A stretch of DNA of 64,000 nt, taken from the NCBI RefSeq assembly GCF_040361275.1, contig NZ_APNH01000002.1:806001-870000 (forward strand). The letters are read 5' to 3'. The position numbers and the translations under genes were made by a program. The stretch is from Salinisphaera sp. T31B1 (GTDB lineage Bacteria > Pseudomonadota > Gammaproteobacteria > Nevskiales > Salinisphaeraceae). The notes under the pieces were generated by a model, which was not told where the DNA came from, did no database searches, and saw only the letters and a list, made by a program, of their open reading frames with translations. Shown here piece by piece: positions 44,155 to 54,783 of this stretch (positions within the stretch are counted from its first letter, which is position 1; every line of letters starts with the position of its first letter).

Positions 44155-45408
44155 ATGCAGGAAGAACCGCTATTGACCGTGCCCAGCAAACGCAAGATCG
44201 CAATCTATCACCAGCATTTGAACGGCGGGGGCGCTGTGAAGAACGTACTCAAACTCACGGAGTTGTTCTTGGGCGACGGCTACGAAGTAGATCTGGTGGT
44301 CCACGACCGGACGGGTAGTCTGAGTTCGCGAACACCCGCAGGAGTACGTGTGATCGAGTTGCAGCGATCCACCGAAATAGTCACACGTATCTACATGCTC
44401 TACGCCGCAACGGACGATATCGACCTGTTTTCACGTTCGATGTTTAGGTCAAGAAAACAGCTCGACAAGCTGCTGTATCTGCCTGCCCTGACCCGCTACC
44501 TACGAGCCAACCGGCCAGCCATTCTGTTCTCGAACCTGTGGCAACTTGCGATCACGGCCATCACCGCCCGGGCATGCGCCGCGCCGAGCATGCCGGTAGT
44601 AGGCATCTTCCGCAGTGCATTCTTTACCCAGTGCGCCCACACGATGACGGCTTCCAAGCGACCAAGGAAGTGGCGACGTTTTCTGGAGTATTGCCAGCGC
44701 GTTTACTCTAGAGCCGATGCGATCGTGACCGTTTCCAGCGGGATCGCTCAGGACCTGTCAGCTATTGTCGGCATAGACGACAGCCGTATCCGGGTCATAC
44801 ATAATCCGGTAATCTCCGACACGTATGCTGCTGTGATCGAGTCGGAACTTTCTATAGAGCTTTGCCGCCCTACTGAAAACTTTATCGTGGCGGTGGGGCG
44901 GCTAAGCCCAGAAAAGAACTTCTCGGCACTGATTCGGGCCTTCGCGCACTTGAACGCGCACCACTCGCTGCGACTAATAATTCTTGGTGAAGGTCAACAG
45001 CGGCCCGCCTTGGAAGCACTATGCCGAGAAATGGGGCTGATCGGGCGCGTTGAATTACCGGGCTGGGTCGAAGAGCCACTGCAGCAAATTCACCGTGCTC
45101 GCCTATTTGTATCCACCTCGCTGTGGGAAGGCTTCGGCAACGCCATTGTCGAGGCGTTAAGTTGCGGATGCCCTGTCGTAGCCTTCGATTGCCCTCACGG
45201 CCCGCGCGAGATCCTGGATCACGGGCGATACGGTAAACTCGCTGCGGTTGACGATGTGCATGGCTTAGCCCAAGCCATAAACTCCACGCTTGCGCAACCG
45301 CCCGCTGCTTCTTATCTACGGCGGCGCGCGCTAGATTTCAGCGAATCGGCGAGTGCCGAAGGCTACCGGCGTTTACTTACCGAACTGTTAGAGCAAAGGC
45401 CCCGGTAA
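44155..45408 (+). CDS. Family 4 glycosyltransferase
   Basis: This 417-residue GT-B glycosyltransferase has IAIYHQHLNGGGAVKNVLKL at the N-terminus, and FIVAVGRLSPEKNFSALIRA, LPGWVEEPLQQIHRARLFV and STSLWEGFGNAIVEALSCGC in the donor-binding half. The CPHGPREILDHGRYGKL segment is shared with the proteins at 41898-43181 and 48559-49836. The start is ATG 44155. The gene looks less GC-rich, with more A/T in third positions, than the core genes on either side, which hints at recent acquisition. Sugar specificity is unknown. Confidence 0.88.
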   Translation: MQEEPLLTVPSKRKIAIYHQHLNGGGAVKNVLKLTELFLGDGYEVDLVVHDRTGSLSSRTPAGVRVIELQRSTEIVTRIYMLYAATDDIDLFSRSMFRSRKQLDKLLYLPALTRYLRANRPAILFSNLWQLAITAITARACAAPSMPVVGIFRSAFFTQCAHTMTASKRPRKWRRFLEYCQRVYSRADAIVTVSSGIAQDLSAIVGIDDSRIRVIHNPVISDTYAAVIESELSIELCRPTENFIVAVGRLSPEKNFSALIRAFAHLNAHHSLRLIILGEGQQRPALEALCREMGLIGRVELPGWVEEPLQQIHRARLFVSTSLWEGFGNAIVEALSCGCPVVAFDCPHGPREILDHGRYGKLAAVDDVHGLAQAINSTLAQPPAASYLRRRALDFSESASAEGYRRLLTELLEQRPR

Positions 45409-45579
45409 TTCGCGGTGGACCCGCAACCATGATCGATCGACTGAGCCGGCTATTGCCTCAAAGGCTCGGCGGGCCGCGCCCAATCGCTCAAACCGGGTTT
45501 TAAAACGCCCGTTCACTCTTTTCGGACGTATTATTGTGGGTCAGAGAAGTAGAAGTGAAGTACGGGATGGTTAACCAAT

Positions 45580-46560
45580 ATGGCAAGTGTAAAGCCTCGC
45601 GTCTCCGTGATACTGGCCACTTACAATCGTGCATATTGTCTTCGAAGCGCTGTCGAATCGATCTTGAACCAGACGTTCCAGGACTTCGAACTTCTGATTG
45701 TGGACGACGGCTCGACGGACGAAACGCAGGCGATAGTCGGCTCGATCGTAGACCCTAGAGTTCGCTTACTCTGCCTCAACCGAAACCGTGGACAATCGTT
45801 TGCTACTAATCACGGCGCACGAAAGGCGCGCGGCGAGTGGCTCATGCTCGCCGACAGTGACGATCGATCACTGCCTGATCGTTTGGAAAAGCAGCTGCGC
45901 GCGGTCGATCGGGATAGCGATTCCAGCGGCAGGCTCAACGGAGTATTTGGTCGAGCGGCTTTTGTCGACACGACCAATACGGTCACCCGGTATTTTCCAC
46001 CCATCGAACGATCAATCGCCGGAGATCTATCGTTGGTCGACGCGTTGACTGGCAGCACGTTTGGCAGCGGCCGAATGCTCGTCAAACGCAACGCGTTTAT
46101 AGCGGTCAAGGGTTTCGACATCGCGATACGAAAGTCCCTGGACCGTGATTTCATCATCAGGTTACTGCAGCAGTCTCGAATCGTCGGCATCGACGATGTC
46201 GTCGTAGAATGCCTGGACACATCTGACGGCTTGACCAGCACGCCCGACCCGGCGAGCCTACGCCGCACGCTGGAGAAGAACGCGCATGAATACAGACGAG
46301 TTGGACGCCGGAATTTGTCGTACCAATACCGAAGGGTTGGCGAAGAATATCTTCTATTGGGAGAGGAACGCGAGGCCGCCCAGATGTTCCTAAGAAGCCT
46401 GAAGCTACACCCGAACGCCGAACATCGCAGGCTATACACGCTCGCAACCAGAAGCCGTTGGTTTGGGCCCTACGGGTCCCTGGCGTATGCGCACTATCTG
46501 AAGTTAAAGCTAAGGCTACAGAACATGGGGCCGCGACGAGAGCACGATAATAGGATTTGA
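45580..46560 (+). CDS. Family 2 glycosyltransferase
   Basis: This 326-residue GT-A glycosyltransferase has SVILATYNRAYCLRSAVES at the N-terminus, the nucleotide-binding DDGS at residues 42-45 and the metal-binding DSDD at 92-95. The C-terminal third is helical and includes EEYLLLGEEREAAQMFLRSL, like a short TPR. No membrane segment is evident, so it should act at the inner face of the membrane. It lies 171 bases after the family 4 gene, in the same direction. Base composition is again relatively AT-rich. Specificity unknown. Confidence 0.87.
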   Translation: MASVKPRVSVILATYNRAYCLRSAVESILNQTFQDFELLIVDDGSTDETQAIVGSIVDPRVRLLCLNRNRGQSFATNHGARKARGEWLMLADSDDRSLPDRLEKQLRAVDRDSDSSGRLNGVFGRAAFVDTTNTVTRYFPPIERSIAGDLSLVDALTGSTFGSGRMLVKRNAFIAVKGFDIAIRKSLDRDFIIRLLQQSRIVGIDDVVVECLDTSDGLTSTPDPASLRRTLEKNAHEYRRVGRRNLSYQYRRVGEEYLLLGEEREAAQMFLRSLKLHPNAEHRRLYTLATRSRWFGPYGSLAYAHYLKLKLRLQNMGPRREHDNRI

Positions 46561-46656
46561 TCCGTTTTTATCACGCTTTTCACCCTCAACGATTGTTTGA
46601 GGAAATGTGCCGTTTGGTTGGCATTCCACTCGTTCGCCCGCTCACCGTGAGGCTCT

Positions 46657-47559
46657 ATGTCTCGAAACAAACTGTTTAGATCTAGCCATTTTTTTGGCCA
46701 CGGTATCGCCGACCCGATGTCTGCCCCGGAGATTAGTTCGGATCGTGTGACCCATGTGCACCCAGATGACCTGGATATGTTCGTCGCCCGCTTCGGCCGT
46801 CGCGCCATCCTGTCATTCGACGACGGTTACGCGGACAATCTGATTTCAGCATTGCCCGTGCTCGAGCGCTATCAGCAACCGGCCACCATTTTCGTCACCA
46901 CCGGCTTCGTCGAGCGACGGGCGGTTCTACTGGCCCGCGTTGCTGCGGCAGTGGCTCGTCACGGCGACTGGACTCGTACATCCCTGACACGGCTGCTCGA
47001 CACGCGAGGCCTGGATGCAAGCGGCGTCTATAAGTCTTTGCGTGATCTACTCAAGCGCATGACCGTCGCCGAGCGCGCCGCGCACCATGACGCATTGATG
47101 GCTGACTACGATATCGACACGCCGACGCTGACCGCCGATTATCTGGACCGAGAGCAACTGCACCGGCTCGCCAGGCACGATCTGGTAACCATCGGCGCGC
47201 ACACCTGCACACATCCGGATCTGCGTTACTGCAGCGATGATGAATTAGACGAGGAGCTTTCTGGCGCGCGGCGGACATTGGAATCATGGCTGGGCCAACC
47301 GGTCGACACGTTGGCCTATCCATTCGGCGATACCGACCAGCGGGTACGGCGCGCCGCGGCCCGTGCGGGATACAGGACGGCATATGTGACCGAAACCTCA
47401 AATTGGCGTAGCCGTATCCCTGGTTATGGGCGCCTCGATATACCACGATGCGATCTCAGCGGCGAAGTGCGGCGGATGCATCGGCGCGACCGAAAACGTG
47501 CTACCCGGTCCCAGCTCGAAGCTCAAAGCGCCGCCGCACGCCAGACCCGGCGCAGGTAG
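46657..47559 (+). CDS. Polysaccharide deacetylase
   Basis: This 300-residue NodB-fold protein removes acetyl groups from N-acetylated sugars in its family. Motif 1 is AILSFDDGYADN with the catalytic and metal-binding Asp pair (residues 55-56), motif 2 is TIGAHTCTHPDLR with the metal histidines, and motif 3 is LAYPFGDTD. The N-terminal 20 residues have no signal peptide. ATG 46657 has GAGG about 6 bases upstream. The last 37 bases overlap the end of the convergent glycosyltransferase gene. It differs from the exosortase-linked deacetylase at 4399-5301. Its target is probably the polysaccharide made by the neighbouring transferases. Confidence 0.87.
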   Translation: MSRNKLFRSSHFFGHGIADPMSAPEISSDRVTHVHPDDLDMFVARFGRRAILSFDDGYADNLISALPVLERYQQPATIFVTTGFVERRAVLLARVAAAVARHGDWTRTSLTRLLDTRGLDASGVYKSLRDLLKRMTVAERAAHHDALMADYDIDTPTLTADYLDREQLHRLARHDLVTIGAHTCTHPDLRYCSDDELDEELSGARRTLESWLGQPVDTLAYPFGDTDQRVRRAAARAGYRTAYVTETSNWRSRIPGYGRLDIPRCDLSGEVRRMHRRDRKRATRSQLEAQSAAARQTRRR

Positions 47560-48554
47560 TACCGCCCTGCCGTCGATCCCAGAAATCGACGCCAGACAGA
47601 CAGCTGCCCCACCGGTCGTGCGGCCTTACGACAACAATCGAACCATAGGCGCGATACCAGGCTTGAAAATGCTGGTTCCGGGTAGAAACCACTCGTGGCA
47701 TTTGCACCCATCAGCCGCTCGAACCATTGCTCGGCCCAGGCAACGAATTCCCGATCCATCGGCTTGCCGATCCGCGCCTCATAGAGCCGCCGCCCCGTGT
47801 AAAGCAGATTATGATTGACGACTTCCCGATCGCTGAATTGCATACCCAGTGAGGTCAACAGGCGAGCCTGAATTTCACACCGTCGGTCTCGAGCCTCCGC
47901 GGCGCGCGCGACAGATGCCTGCAATTCATGCTGCCTATAATGGAGCAGCACTTCCGGTATCTGCGCAAAGCGATGCCCCGCCTGCTGCATGCGTGCCCAA
48001 AGATCGTAGTCTTGGGCTACAGGAAAGCTCGAGTCGTATTCGAAACCGGTCAGCGCTACGCGCCGCGCCATCACGGTCGGGTTGTGGATAATGCCACGAA
48101 ACAGCAGAAGGCAATTCACCGTGTCCGCATCCAGTTTGCGCTGATTGCGTTTGAGCGGCATAAGCCGGCCACCGGCGTCCATCCCGCGCCACCAGCTACC
48201 GACCACATCGATATCGTAGTGCTGGTCAAGAAACGAAACTTGCCGAGCGAGCCGCTGAGGAAGACAGCAGTCGTCTGCATCCAGCATGGCCACGTATTCG
48301 CCGGTGGCTGTCGCGAACGCGGTGTTTCGAGCCGCTGGTCGGCCAAGATTGCGCTCATGGCTGACCACACGCAGCCGCCCGTCCACTGCATGGAATCTGC
48401 ACCGCTCCAGAGTCCTGTCGACAGACCCGTCGTCCACCACAATCAGCTCGAAGTCAGTGTAGGTCTGTGTCAACACGCTTTCTAGCGCGGCATCGATCGT
48501 ATCTTCTGCGTTGTAAGCGGGAATAAGCACACTCACACGAGGTTCTAAAGGCAT
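47523..48554 (-). CDS. Family 2 glycosyltransferase
   Basis: This 343-residue GT-A glycosyltransferase starts VSVLIPAYNAEDTIDAALES, with DDGS at residues 41-44 and the metal-binding DADD at 92-95. A further conserved segment is PVAQDYDLWARMQQAGHRF. The C-terminal part is basic and Arg-rich and may sit against the membrane. ATG 48554 lies 4 bases after the stop of the upstream family 4 gene, so the two are probably translated together. The C-terminal 37 bases overlap the convergent deacetylase gene. Specificity unknown. Confidence 0.88.
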   Translation of the reverse strand: MPLEPRVSVLIPAYNAEDTIDAALESVLTQTYTDFELIVVDDGSVDRTLERCRFHAVDGRLRVVSHERNLGRPAARNTAFATATGEYVAMLDADDCCLPQRLARQVSFLDQHYDIDVVGSWWRGMDAGGRLMPLKRNQRKLDADTVNCLLLFRGIIHNPTVMARRVALTGFEYDSSFPVAQDYDLWARMQQAGHRFAQIPEVLLHYRQHELQASVARAAEARDRRCEIQARLLTSLGMQFSDREVVNHNLLYTGRRLYEARIGKPMDREFVAWAEQWFERLMGANATSGFYPEPAFSSLVSRLWFDCCRKAARPVGQLSVWRRFLGSTAGRYYLRRVWRAAAL

Positions 48555-48558
48555 AGCG

Positions 48559-49836
48559 TTAACCCAGCGTTATACGGGCGTCGGGCCGCATGAGATCGTC
48601 GATCAACGTACGATACGACGCCACGGCGGGACCGGCTGCGAAATCACTGCCTCGTTCGATCAGCGCGGCTCGGGATCGATCGCGCACCAACTCGGCTGCG
48701 ATCGCCTCGGCCAGTGCGGACTCGTCGCCGACCGACACGAGTTCACCGTATCGACCGTCGTCTAGAATCTCCCGTGGGCCACTCGGGCAATCGTTGGCGA
48801 CCACCTTACAGCCACACGCGAGCGCCTCGATCAGAGCCACCGGCAGCCCTTCGAAGAGAGAACTGAGCACGAACACGCGACTGTGGCTCATCAGCGCGTA
48901 AGGGTTATCGACCCAACCCGGTAGCGCGACCCGGTCTTCCAGGCTCAGATCCGCAATCTTGGATGCCAGAACGCATCGCTCTGGGCCTTCCCCGACGATA
49001 AGTAATCGAAGCGCGGGCCGGGATTCGGCCAATCTCGCAAACGCGTCGACGAGCTGGTCGAACCCTTTCTCGGGCGCTAGACGGCCAGCCGCGAGAATTA
49101 CGTCCAAACCTGTATCGAGGCACCATGGATGCGACGGTTCGAGCTTTGCTTTTTCTCGAAGTTCGTCCGTTACTACAGGGTTATGGATTACATGAATCGA
49201 CTCACGCGGCACGTTTGCCGTCTGCGAGAGATCGTCTGCAACACCCGACGACACCGCGAGCAGCGCATCGGCGGTGGCATAGAGACGGGCGATGAGTCCT
49301 TGCCGGTAGCGCATACGCTTATAAGCGGCCGGCGCTTCGCGAGCAGCCCGCAGCCGGGCTGTAAACGTGCTGTGCTCGGCAATCACCACTCGACATCGCG
49401 TATGAGAAAGACGCTTAGCCCACAGCGCCAGAAAAGGAATGCGTCCAGCCGAGGCAAACATTACGTCGGGAGCGTAGTGGTCCAGGTAGCGACACACCGA
49501 CCCCAGCCTTGCGAGCGGCACATGCTCGGAGGGCCGCCAAAGCATGCGTGCCGCCAGCCGGAAACCTTCGGACGGCCAATGGACGATCAGCCTGAGACAA
49601 GCCTGCCACTTACTCCCCGCTTGAAGCTCCAGACAACGAACTCCCTTTGGTACCAACGCAAGGTAGCTGCCGACTCGGCGCTCAAGCAACAGATCCACCG
49701 CGTAGCCATCTGCAATGAACGCGGACATCAGTGTCAGTGTTACGCGCTCTAATCCGCCGGCCGGCAGGCTCGACAGGTAGAAAACTACCCGCGGCATGGT
49801 CGGGCGCTTTACGCGTCCGGCTCGATCACTGGCCAT
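48559..49836 (-). CDS. Family 4 glycosyltransferase
   Basis: This 425-residue GT-B glycosyltransferase has VVFYLSSLPAGGLERVTLTL at the N-terminus. The donor-binding half contains VILAAGRLAPEKGFDQLVDA, LPGWVDNPYALMSHSRVFV and SSLFEGLPVALIEALACGCK. It shares the CPSGPREILDDGRYGEL segment with the genes at 41898 and 44155. The start is ATG 49836; ATG 49797, just before the conserved motif, is a possible alternative. It is the first gene of a two-gene minus-strand unit with the family 2 gene. The next supported gene upstream is groEL, about 1 kb away. Confidence 0.88.
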   Translation of the reverse strand: MASDRAGRVKRPTMPRVVFYLSSLPAGGLERVTLTLMSAFIADGYAVDLLLERRVGSYLALVPKGVRCLELQAGSKWQACLRLIVHWPSEGFRLAARMLWRPSEHVPLARLGSVCRYLDHYAPDVMFASAGRIPFLALWAKRLSHTRCRVVIAEHSTFTARLRAAREAPAAYKRMRYRQGLIARLYATADALLAVSSGVADDLSQTANVPRESIHVIHNPVVTDELREKAKLEPSHPWCLDTGLDVILAAGRLAPEKGFDQLVDAFARLAESRPALRLLIVGEGPERCVLASKIADLSLEDRVALPGWVDNPYALMSHSRVFVLSSLFEGLPVALIEALACGCKVVANDCPSGPREILDDGRYGELVSVGDESALAEAIAAELVRDRSRAALIERGSDFAAGPAVASYRTLIDDLMRPDARITLG

Positions 49837-50760
49837 TAGCGTTCGCTCCGGTCATCGCATGCGCGACCGTAGATTTCGACGTGATGCAAGTTGAGACAGT
49901 ACAACGATTCGATTTCCAAAGGCGTATCGATTGTTAGCACACGCCATTTACACAAGCCCGTCAGGCGCCGCAAAAAAGTTCATGATAGTTCGTCGAGGAT
50001 AACCGCATATCAACCGTGGACCCCGACGGTTTGAAGCCACGTCGACGTCGGGGGCCCCGTCGCATGGGCCGCTTGGCTCGCTTAGGAGCGACCCTCGTGC
50101 TTTCAACATATGTAGGCCGAACCGAGTTACGCCAGCGTTTCTTCGAGGCGCCGCAACAACTCACTACTCACTTGCCCACCGACCTCATTGTTGAATTTGA
50201 GCCGCGCTAGCGCGTATTTCCAAGGCCAGCGATTTCAAGCAAGCCGGCGCGCCATCGCCTCGCCTCGCCGTCGCCGAGTCTCGATGCACGGGTAACACCA
50301 CTCGATTTTATGTTCCGCGACCGAAATCTCACGAGCTTGCCAGAATTCGAACCGACAGAAATAGCTCGGCGGCCCGGCTACCGCCATAGCGCTCGCGCCG
50401 GCCGCACTCCTCGAGCCACCGCGGACGCGGTGTGCTCAGTGCTTCGGGCGTGAACTGAGGCCGTTGCTCCTCGCGCTCACCGACAAGGGCGTAATTGATA
50501 CCCACTTCGTCGAGACAAAACAACAGGAGACCGTTGCCGACAGCATGGCGCAGATCGAAGCGTATCGTCACGCCTTGTCGCGCTTCGACCGGGAGGCCGG
50601 TCGCATATCTAAAACCCTCGTCCCCCGACCCGCCGCGAGTCTCAACCGACTCATACCCGATTGGCATACCATATGGTCTGAATCAAATCGTCGACGCAGA
50701 CCCGCGCCGGCTACGGCCAATGCGCGAGGGCACGAAACTTGCGCCCAGAGTCAGCATAAA
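49837..50760. other. Gene-poor interval between the polysaccharide cluster and groEL
   Basis: These 924 bases, up to the groEL terminator, have no supported intact gene. Base composition is patchy and locally AT-richer. A protein-like but start-less fragment lies on the minus strand at 50127-50234. Overlapping open frames at 50329-50667 (-) and 50464-50838 (+) are open, but neither has a family I recognise. The interval looks like decayed sequence at the edge of the polysaccharide cluster. Confidence 0.45.
50127..50234 (-). pseudogene. Possible C-terminal relic of a decayed gene
   Basis: Reading the minus strand from 50234 to a TAA at 50127-50129 gives 35 codons that look like real protein, including ALARLKFNNEVGGQVSSELL and an acidic amphipathic end (RRLEETLA). 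It is preceded directly by an in-frame TGA, and no start codon fits. A neighbouring frame just upstream also gives a short plausible segment (LLEIAGLGNTR), as expected after a frameshift. I cannot name the parent gene; the acidic helical end would suit, for example, the tail of a cation/proton antiporter. Confidence 0.3.
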
Positions 50761-50790
50761 AAAGCCCCGCACGTCGCCGTACGGGGCTTT
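50761..50790 (-). terminator. Terminator of the groES-groEL operon
   Basis: AAAGCCCCG pairs with CGGGGCTTT, with an inner ACG/CGT continuation after one mismatch. On the minus strand it ends in a run of T about 50 bases past the groEL stop. An A/T run is also present on the other side, so it could work in both directions. Confidence 0.88.
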
Positions 50791-50839
50791 TTCGTTCACA
50801 CGCGGGGATGGGTTATCCCTCGGGCGTGGACAGCGTGAT

Positions 50840-52501
<1,662 letters not shown>

Positions 52502-52548
52502 CTAAATACTGTGTTCGTTGAAGGTTGATGCGAGACGTCGCGGGCGTA

Positions 52549-52836
52549 TCAGCCCAGCACCGCCAGGATGTCGTCCTCGCGCATCACGACGACTTCGTCG
52601 CCGTCGACCTTGATTTCGGTACCCGAGAACTTGCCGAACATGACCTTGTCACCCACCTTGACTTCCGGCTTGCGCGTCTCGCCGTTGTCCAGCGGCTTGC
52701 CGTTGCCGACGGCGACGACTTCGCCGCGCTGGGGCTTTTCGGCCGCCGTATCGGGAATGACGATTCCCCCGGCCGTCTTCTGCTCTTCCTCGAGCCGTTT
52801 GATGACGACGCGGTCATGTAGAGGACGGATATTCAT
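52549..52836 (-). CDS. groES: Co-chaperonin GroES
   Basis: This 95-residue subunit forms the seven-membered lid of the GroEL folding chamber. It begins [20 protein letters not shown], has the mobile loop [17 protein letters not shown] that contacts GroEL, and ends [12 protein letters not shown] 52836 has an AGGAG/AAGGG ribosome site just upstream. It is the first gene of the groES-groEL operon; a sigma-32-like promoter lies about 110 bases upstream (52944-52970). Only one groE operon is seen in the window. Confidence 0.97.
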   Translation of the reverse strand: MNIRPLHDRVVIKRLEEEQKTAGGIVIPDTAAEKPQRGEVVAVGNGKPLDNGETRKPEVKVGDKVMFGKFSGTEIKVDGDEVVVMREDDILAVLG

Positions 52837-52943
52837 GCCACCCTTCTCCTCGAAGCTTGGTTGTTGATGAAAACGCTTGCCGGACGGCGATATGCGCGGC
52901 CGGCGTGAGACAGCCACCATTGGCTTTCTCAATCACCGCCATT

Positions 52944-52970
52944 GATGCGGGCAGGGGTGGCCCTTTCAAG
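52944..52970 (-). promoter_or_regulatory. Heat-shock (sigma-32-like) promoter of groES-groEL
   Basis: On the minus strand CTTGAAA (52970-52964) is followed after 12 bases by CCCGCATC (52951-52944). These match the sigma-32 elements CTTGAAA and CCCCATNT with near-normal spacing. No CIRCE inverted repeat is visible, so control is probably by sigma-32, not HrcA. Confidence 0.65.
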
Positions 52971-53122
52971 AGCGCGACGAAAATTTTTTACATGGAACAT
53001 GATGATCGGGCGCCTGATTCGACGGGATTTTGAAAGGATTTCTTGTCAGATTGCAGTGCAACATTTATCTTGACGACATCACTCATCGTGCGCCGAATCC
53101 GCTCGGCGATATTGGAGGTTCC

Positions 53123-54409
53123 ATGAGCCAGGACATGCCGCGCCGCGTCGCAATCGTCGGCGGTGCCCGTATTCCCTTCTGTCGATCGAATACCAAGTAT
53201 TCGCACCAGTCCAACCAGGATCTGCTGACCGCCGCCATCAAGGCCTTGTCGGAAAAATACAAGCTCGCGGGCCGGCGCATCGGCGAGGTCGCGGCCGGCG
53301 CCGTGCTCAAGCACTCGCGCGATTTCAACCTCACCCGAGAAGCGGTGCTCGGCACCGATCTGGACCCGCACACGCCGGCCTTCGATGTCCAGCAGGCCTG
53401 CGGTACCAGCCTGGAAACCACCCTGCTGCTAGCCAACAAGATCGCCATGGGTCAGATCGACTCGGCGATCGCCGGCGGCGTGGATACCACCTCCGATGCG
53501 CCGATCGCCATCAACGAGGAACTGCGAAAGATCCTGCTCGACGTCAACCGCGCCAAGACCGGCGGCGAGCGCGCGAAGCTGCTCGCCCGCATCCGGCCGC
53601 GCCACGTGGTACCGAATTTCCCCGGCGTGACCGAACCCCGCACGGGCATGTCGATGGGCGAGCACTGCGAGCTCATGGCCAAGGAATGGAAAATCTCGCG
53701 CAAGGCGCAGGACGAGCTTGCGGTGGCCAGCCACAAGAATGCGGCCCAGGCCTATGTCGATGGCTTCTACGACGACCTGGTCTTCCCCTATCTCGGCGTG
53801 GAGCGTGACAACAACCTGCGCCCGGATACCAGCGTGGAACAGATGGCCAAGCTCAAGCCGGCGTTCGACAAGGAAAACGGCACGCTGACCGCGGCCAATT
53901 CCACCCCGCTGACCGACGGTGCGTCGACGGTGCTCCTGGCCAGCGAGGAGTACGCCCGCGAACACGGTCTGCCGGTGCTGGCCTACTTCACGCCGTATTC
54001 GCGCACCGCCGCGGTGGATTTCGTCGACGGCGGTGAGGGTCTGCTGATGTCGCCGACCTATGCCGTGGCCGACATGCTCGATGCGGCCGGCCTGACGCTA
54101 CAGGACTTCGATTTCTACGAAATCCACGAAGCGTTCGCGGCACAGGTGCTGTGCACGCTCAAGGCCTGGGAGTCGAAGAAATACTGCGCCGAGAAACTGG
54201 GCCGCGACACACCGCTGGGCTCGATCGACATGGCCAAGCTCAACGTCAAAGGCTCGTCGGTTGCGCTCGGGCATCCGTTCGCGGCCACGGGCACACGTAT
54301 CGTCGCCACCCTGGCAAAGATCCTGGACGAGGCCGGCGGCGGCCGCGGGCTGATCTCCATCTGTGCGGCCGGCGGACAGGGCGTGACCGCGATCCTGGAA
54401 AAACCGTAG
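53123..54409 (+). CDS. fadI: Acetyl-CoA C-acyltransferase, FadI type
   Basis: This thiolase splits 3-ketoacyl-CoA in fatty-acid beta-oxidation, or runs in reverse to condense acetyl-CoA. The protein has 428 residues (E. coli FadI 436). The acyl-accepting Cys93 is in QQACGTSLETT, the catalytic His and Cys are in LGHPFAATGTRIV and ISICAAGGQGVT, and DFYEIHEAFAAQVL supplies the conserved Asn/His-type block. I chose ATG 53123, which has TTGGAGG 5 bases upstream. The frame is open for 31 further codons that are not part of the family. It is a single-gene unit: no fadJ partner is next to it, and a terminator follows at 54440. Confidence 0.9.
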   Translation: MSQDMPRRVAIVGGARIPFCRSNTKYSHQSNQDLLTAAIKALSEKYKLAGRRIGEVAAGAVLKHSRDFNLTREAVLGTDLDPHTPAFDVQQACGTSLETTLLLANKIAMGQIDSAIAGGVDTTSDAPIAINEELRKILLDVNRAKTGGERAKLLARIRPRHVVPNFPGVTEPRTGMSMGEHCELMAKEWKISRKAQDELAVASHKNAAQAYVDGFYDDLVFPYLGVERDNNLRPDTSVEQMAKLKPAFDKENGTLTAANSTPLTDGASTVLLASEEYAREHGLPVLAYFTPYSRTAAVDFVDGGEGLLMSPTYAVADMLDAAGLTLQDFDFYEIHEAFAAQVLCTLKAWESKKYCAEKLGRDTPLGSIDMAKLNVKGSSVALGHPFAATGTRIVATLAKILDEAGGGRGLISICAAGGQGVTAILEKP

Positions 54410-54783
54410 CGCGGCCGTAGAAAGGCGGTCAGCGTACAAGGCGGGCCGATGACGGCCCGCCTTTTTTTCCGGCCGTACGCCCATACGGCCTGCGACCGGT
54501 CACACCGGGCTCGCGCAGTCGGTCTGCGTCTACGACGAATCGCTCTTAGACGTCGGTCCGATCAGCGGTTAATCTCGGGGATTGTGACGGAGCCGCTGGT
54601 CGGGGCACGACATCTATCGACGTGCGGTAGGCCGTATTCGGCACGATACGTGCTGTGACAAGGGGGTCGTGGCGCAAAACGCGCGTCTCGGCCAGTTGAG
54701 ATGCCGGGGGCATCGCCTGTGCAGGGAGCCAGCCACATGATCGATCATCCAATCGGCCAGAACACGGCCGCGGAACGCACCCG
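54410..54783. other. Non-coding interval between thiolase and transporter
   Basis: These 374 bases contain the thiolase terminator (54440-54468) and otherwise presumably the promoter of the transporter genes. I see no further gene, repeat or RNA. Confidence 0.45.
54440..54468 (+). terminator. Rho-independent terminator of the thiolase gene
   Basis: GGCGGGCC pairs perfectly with GGCCCGCC around a 6-base loop and is followed by seven T. It begins 31 bases after the thiolase stop. Confidence 0.92.
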
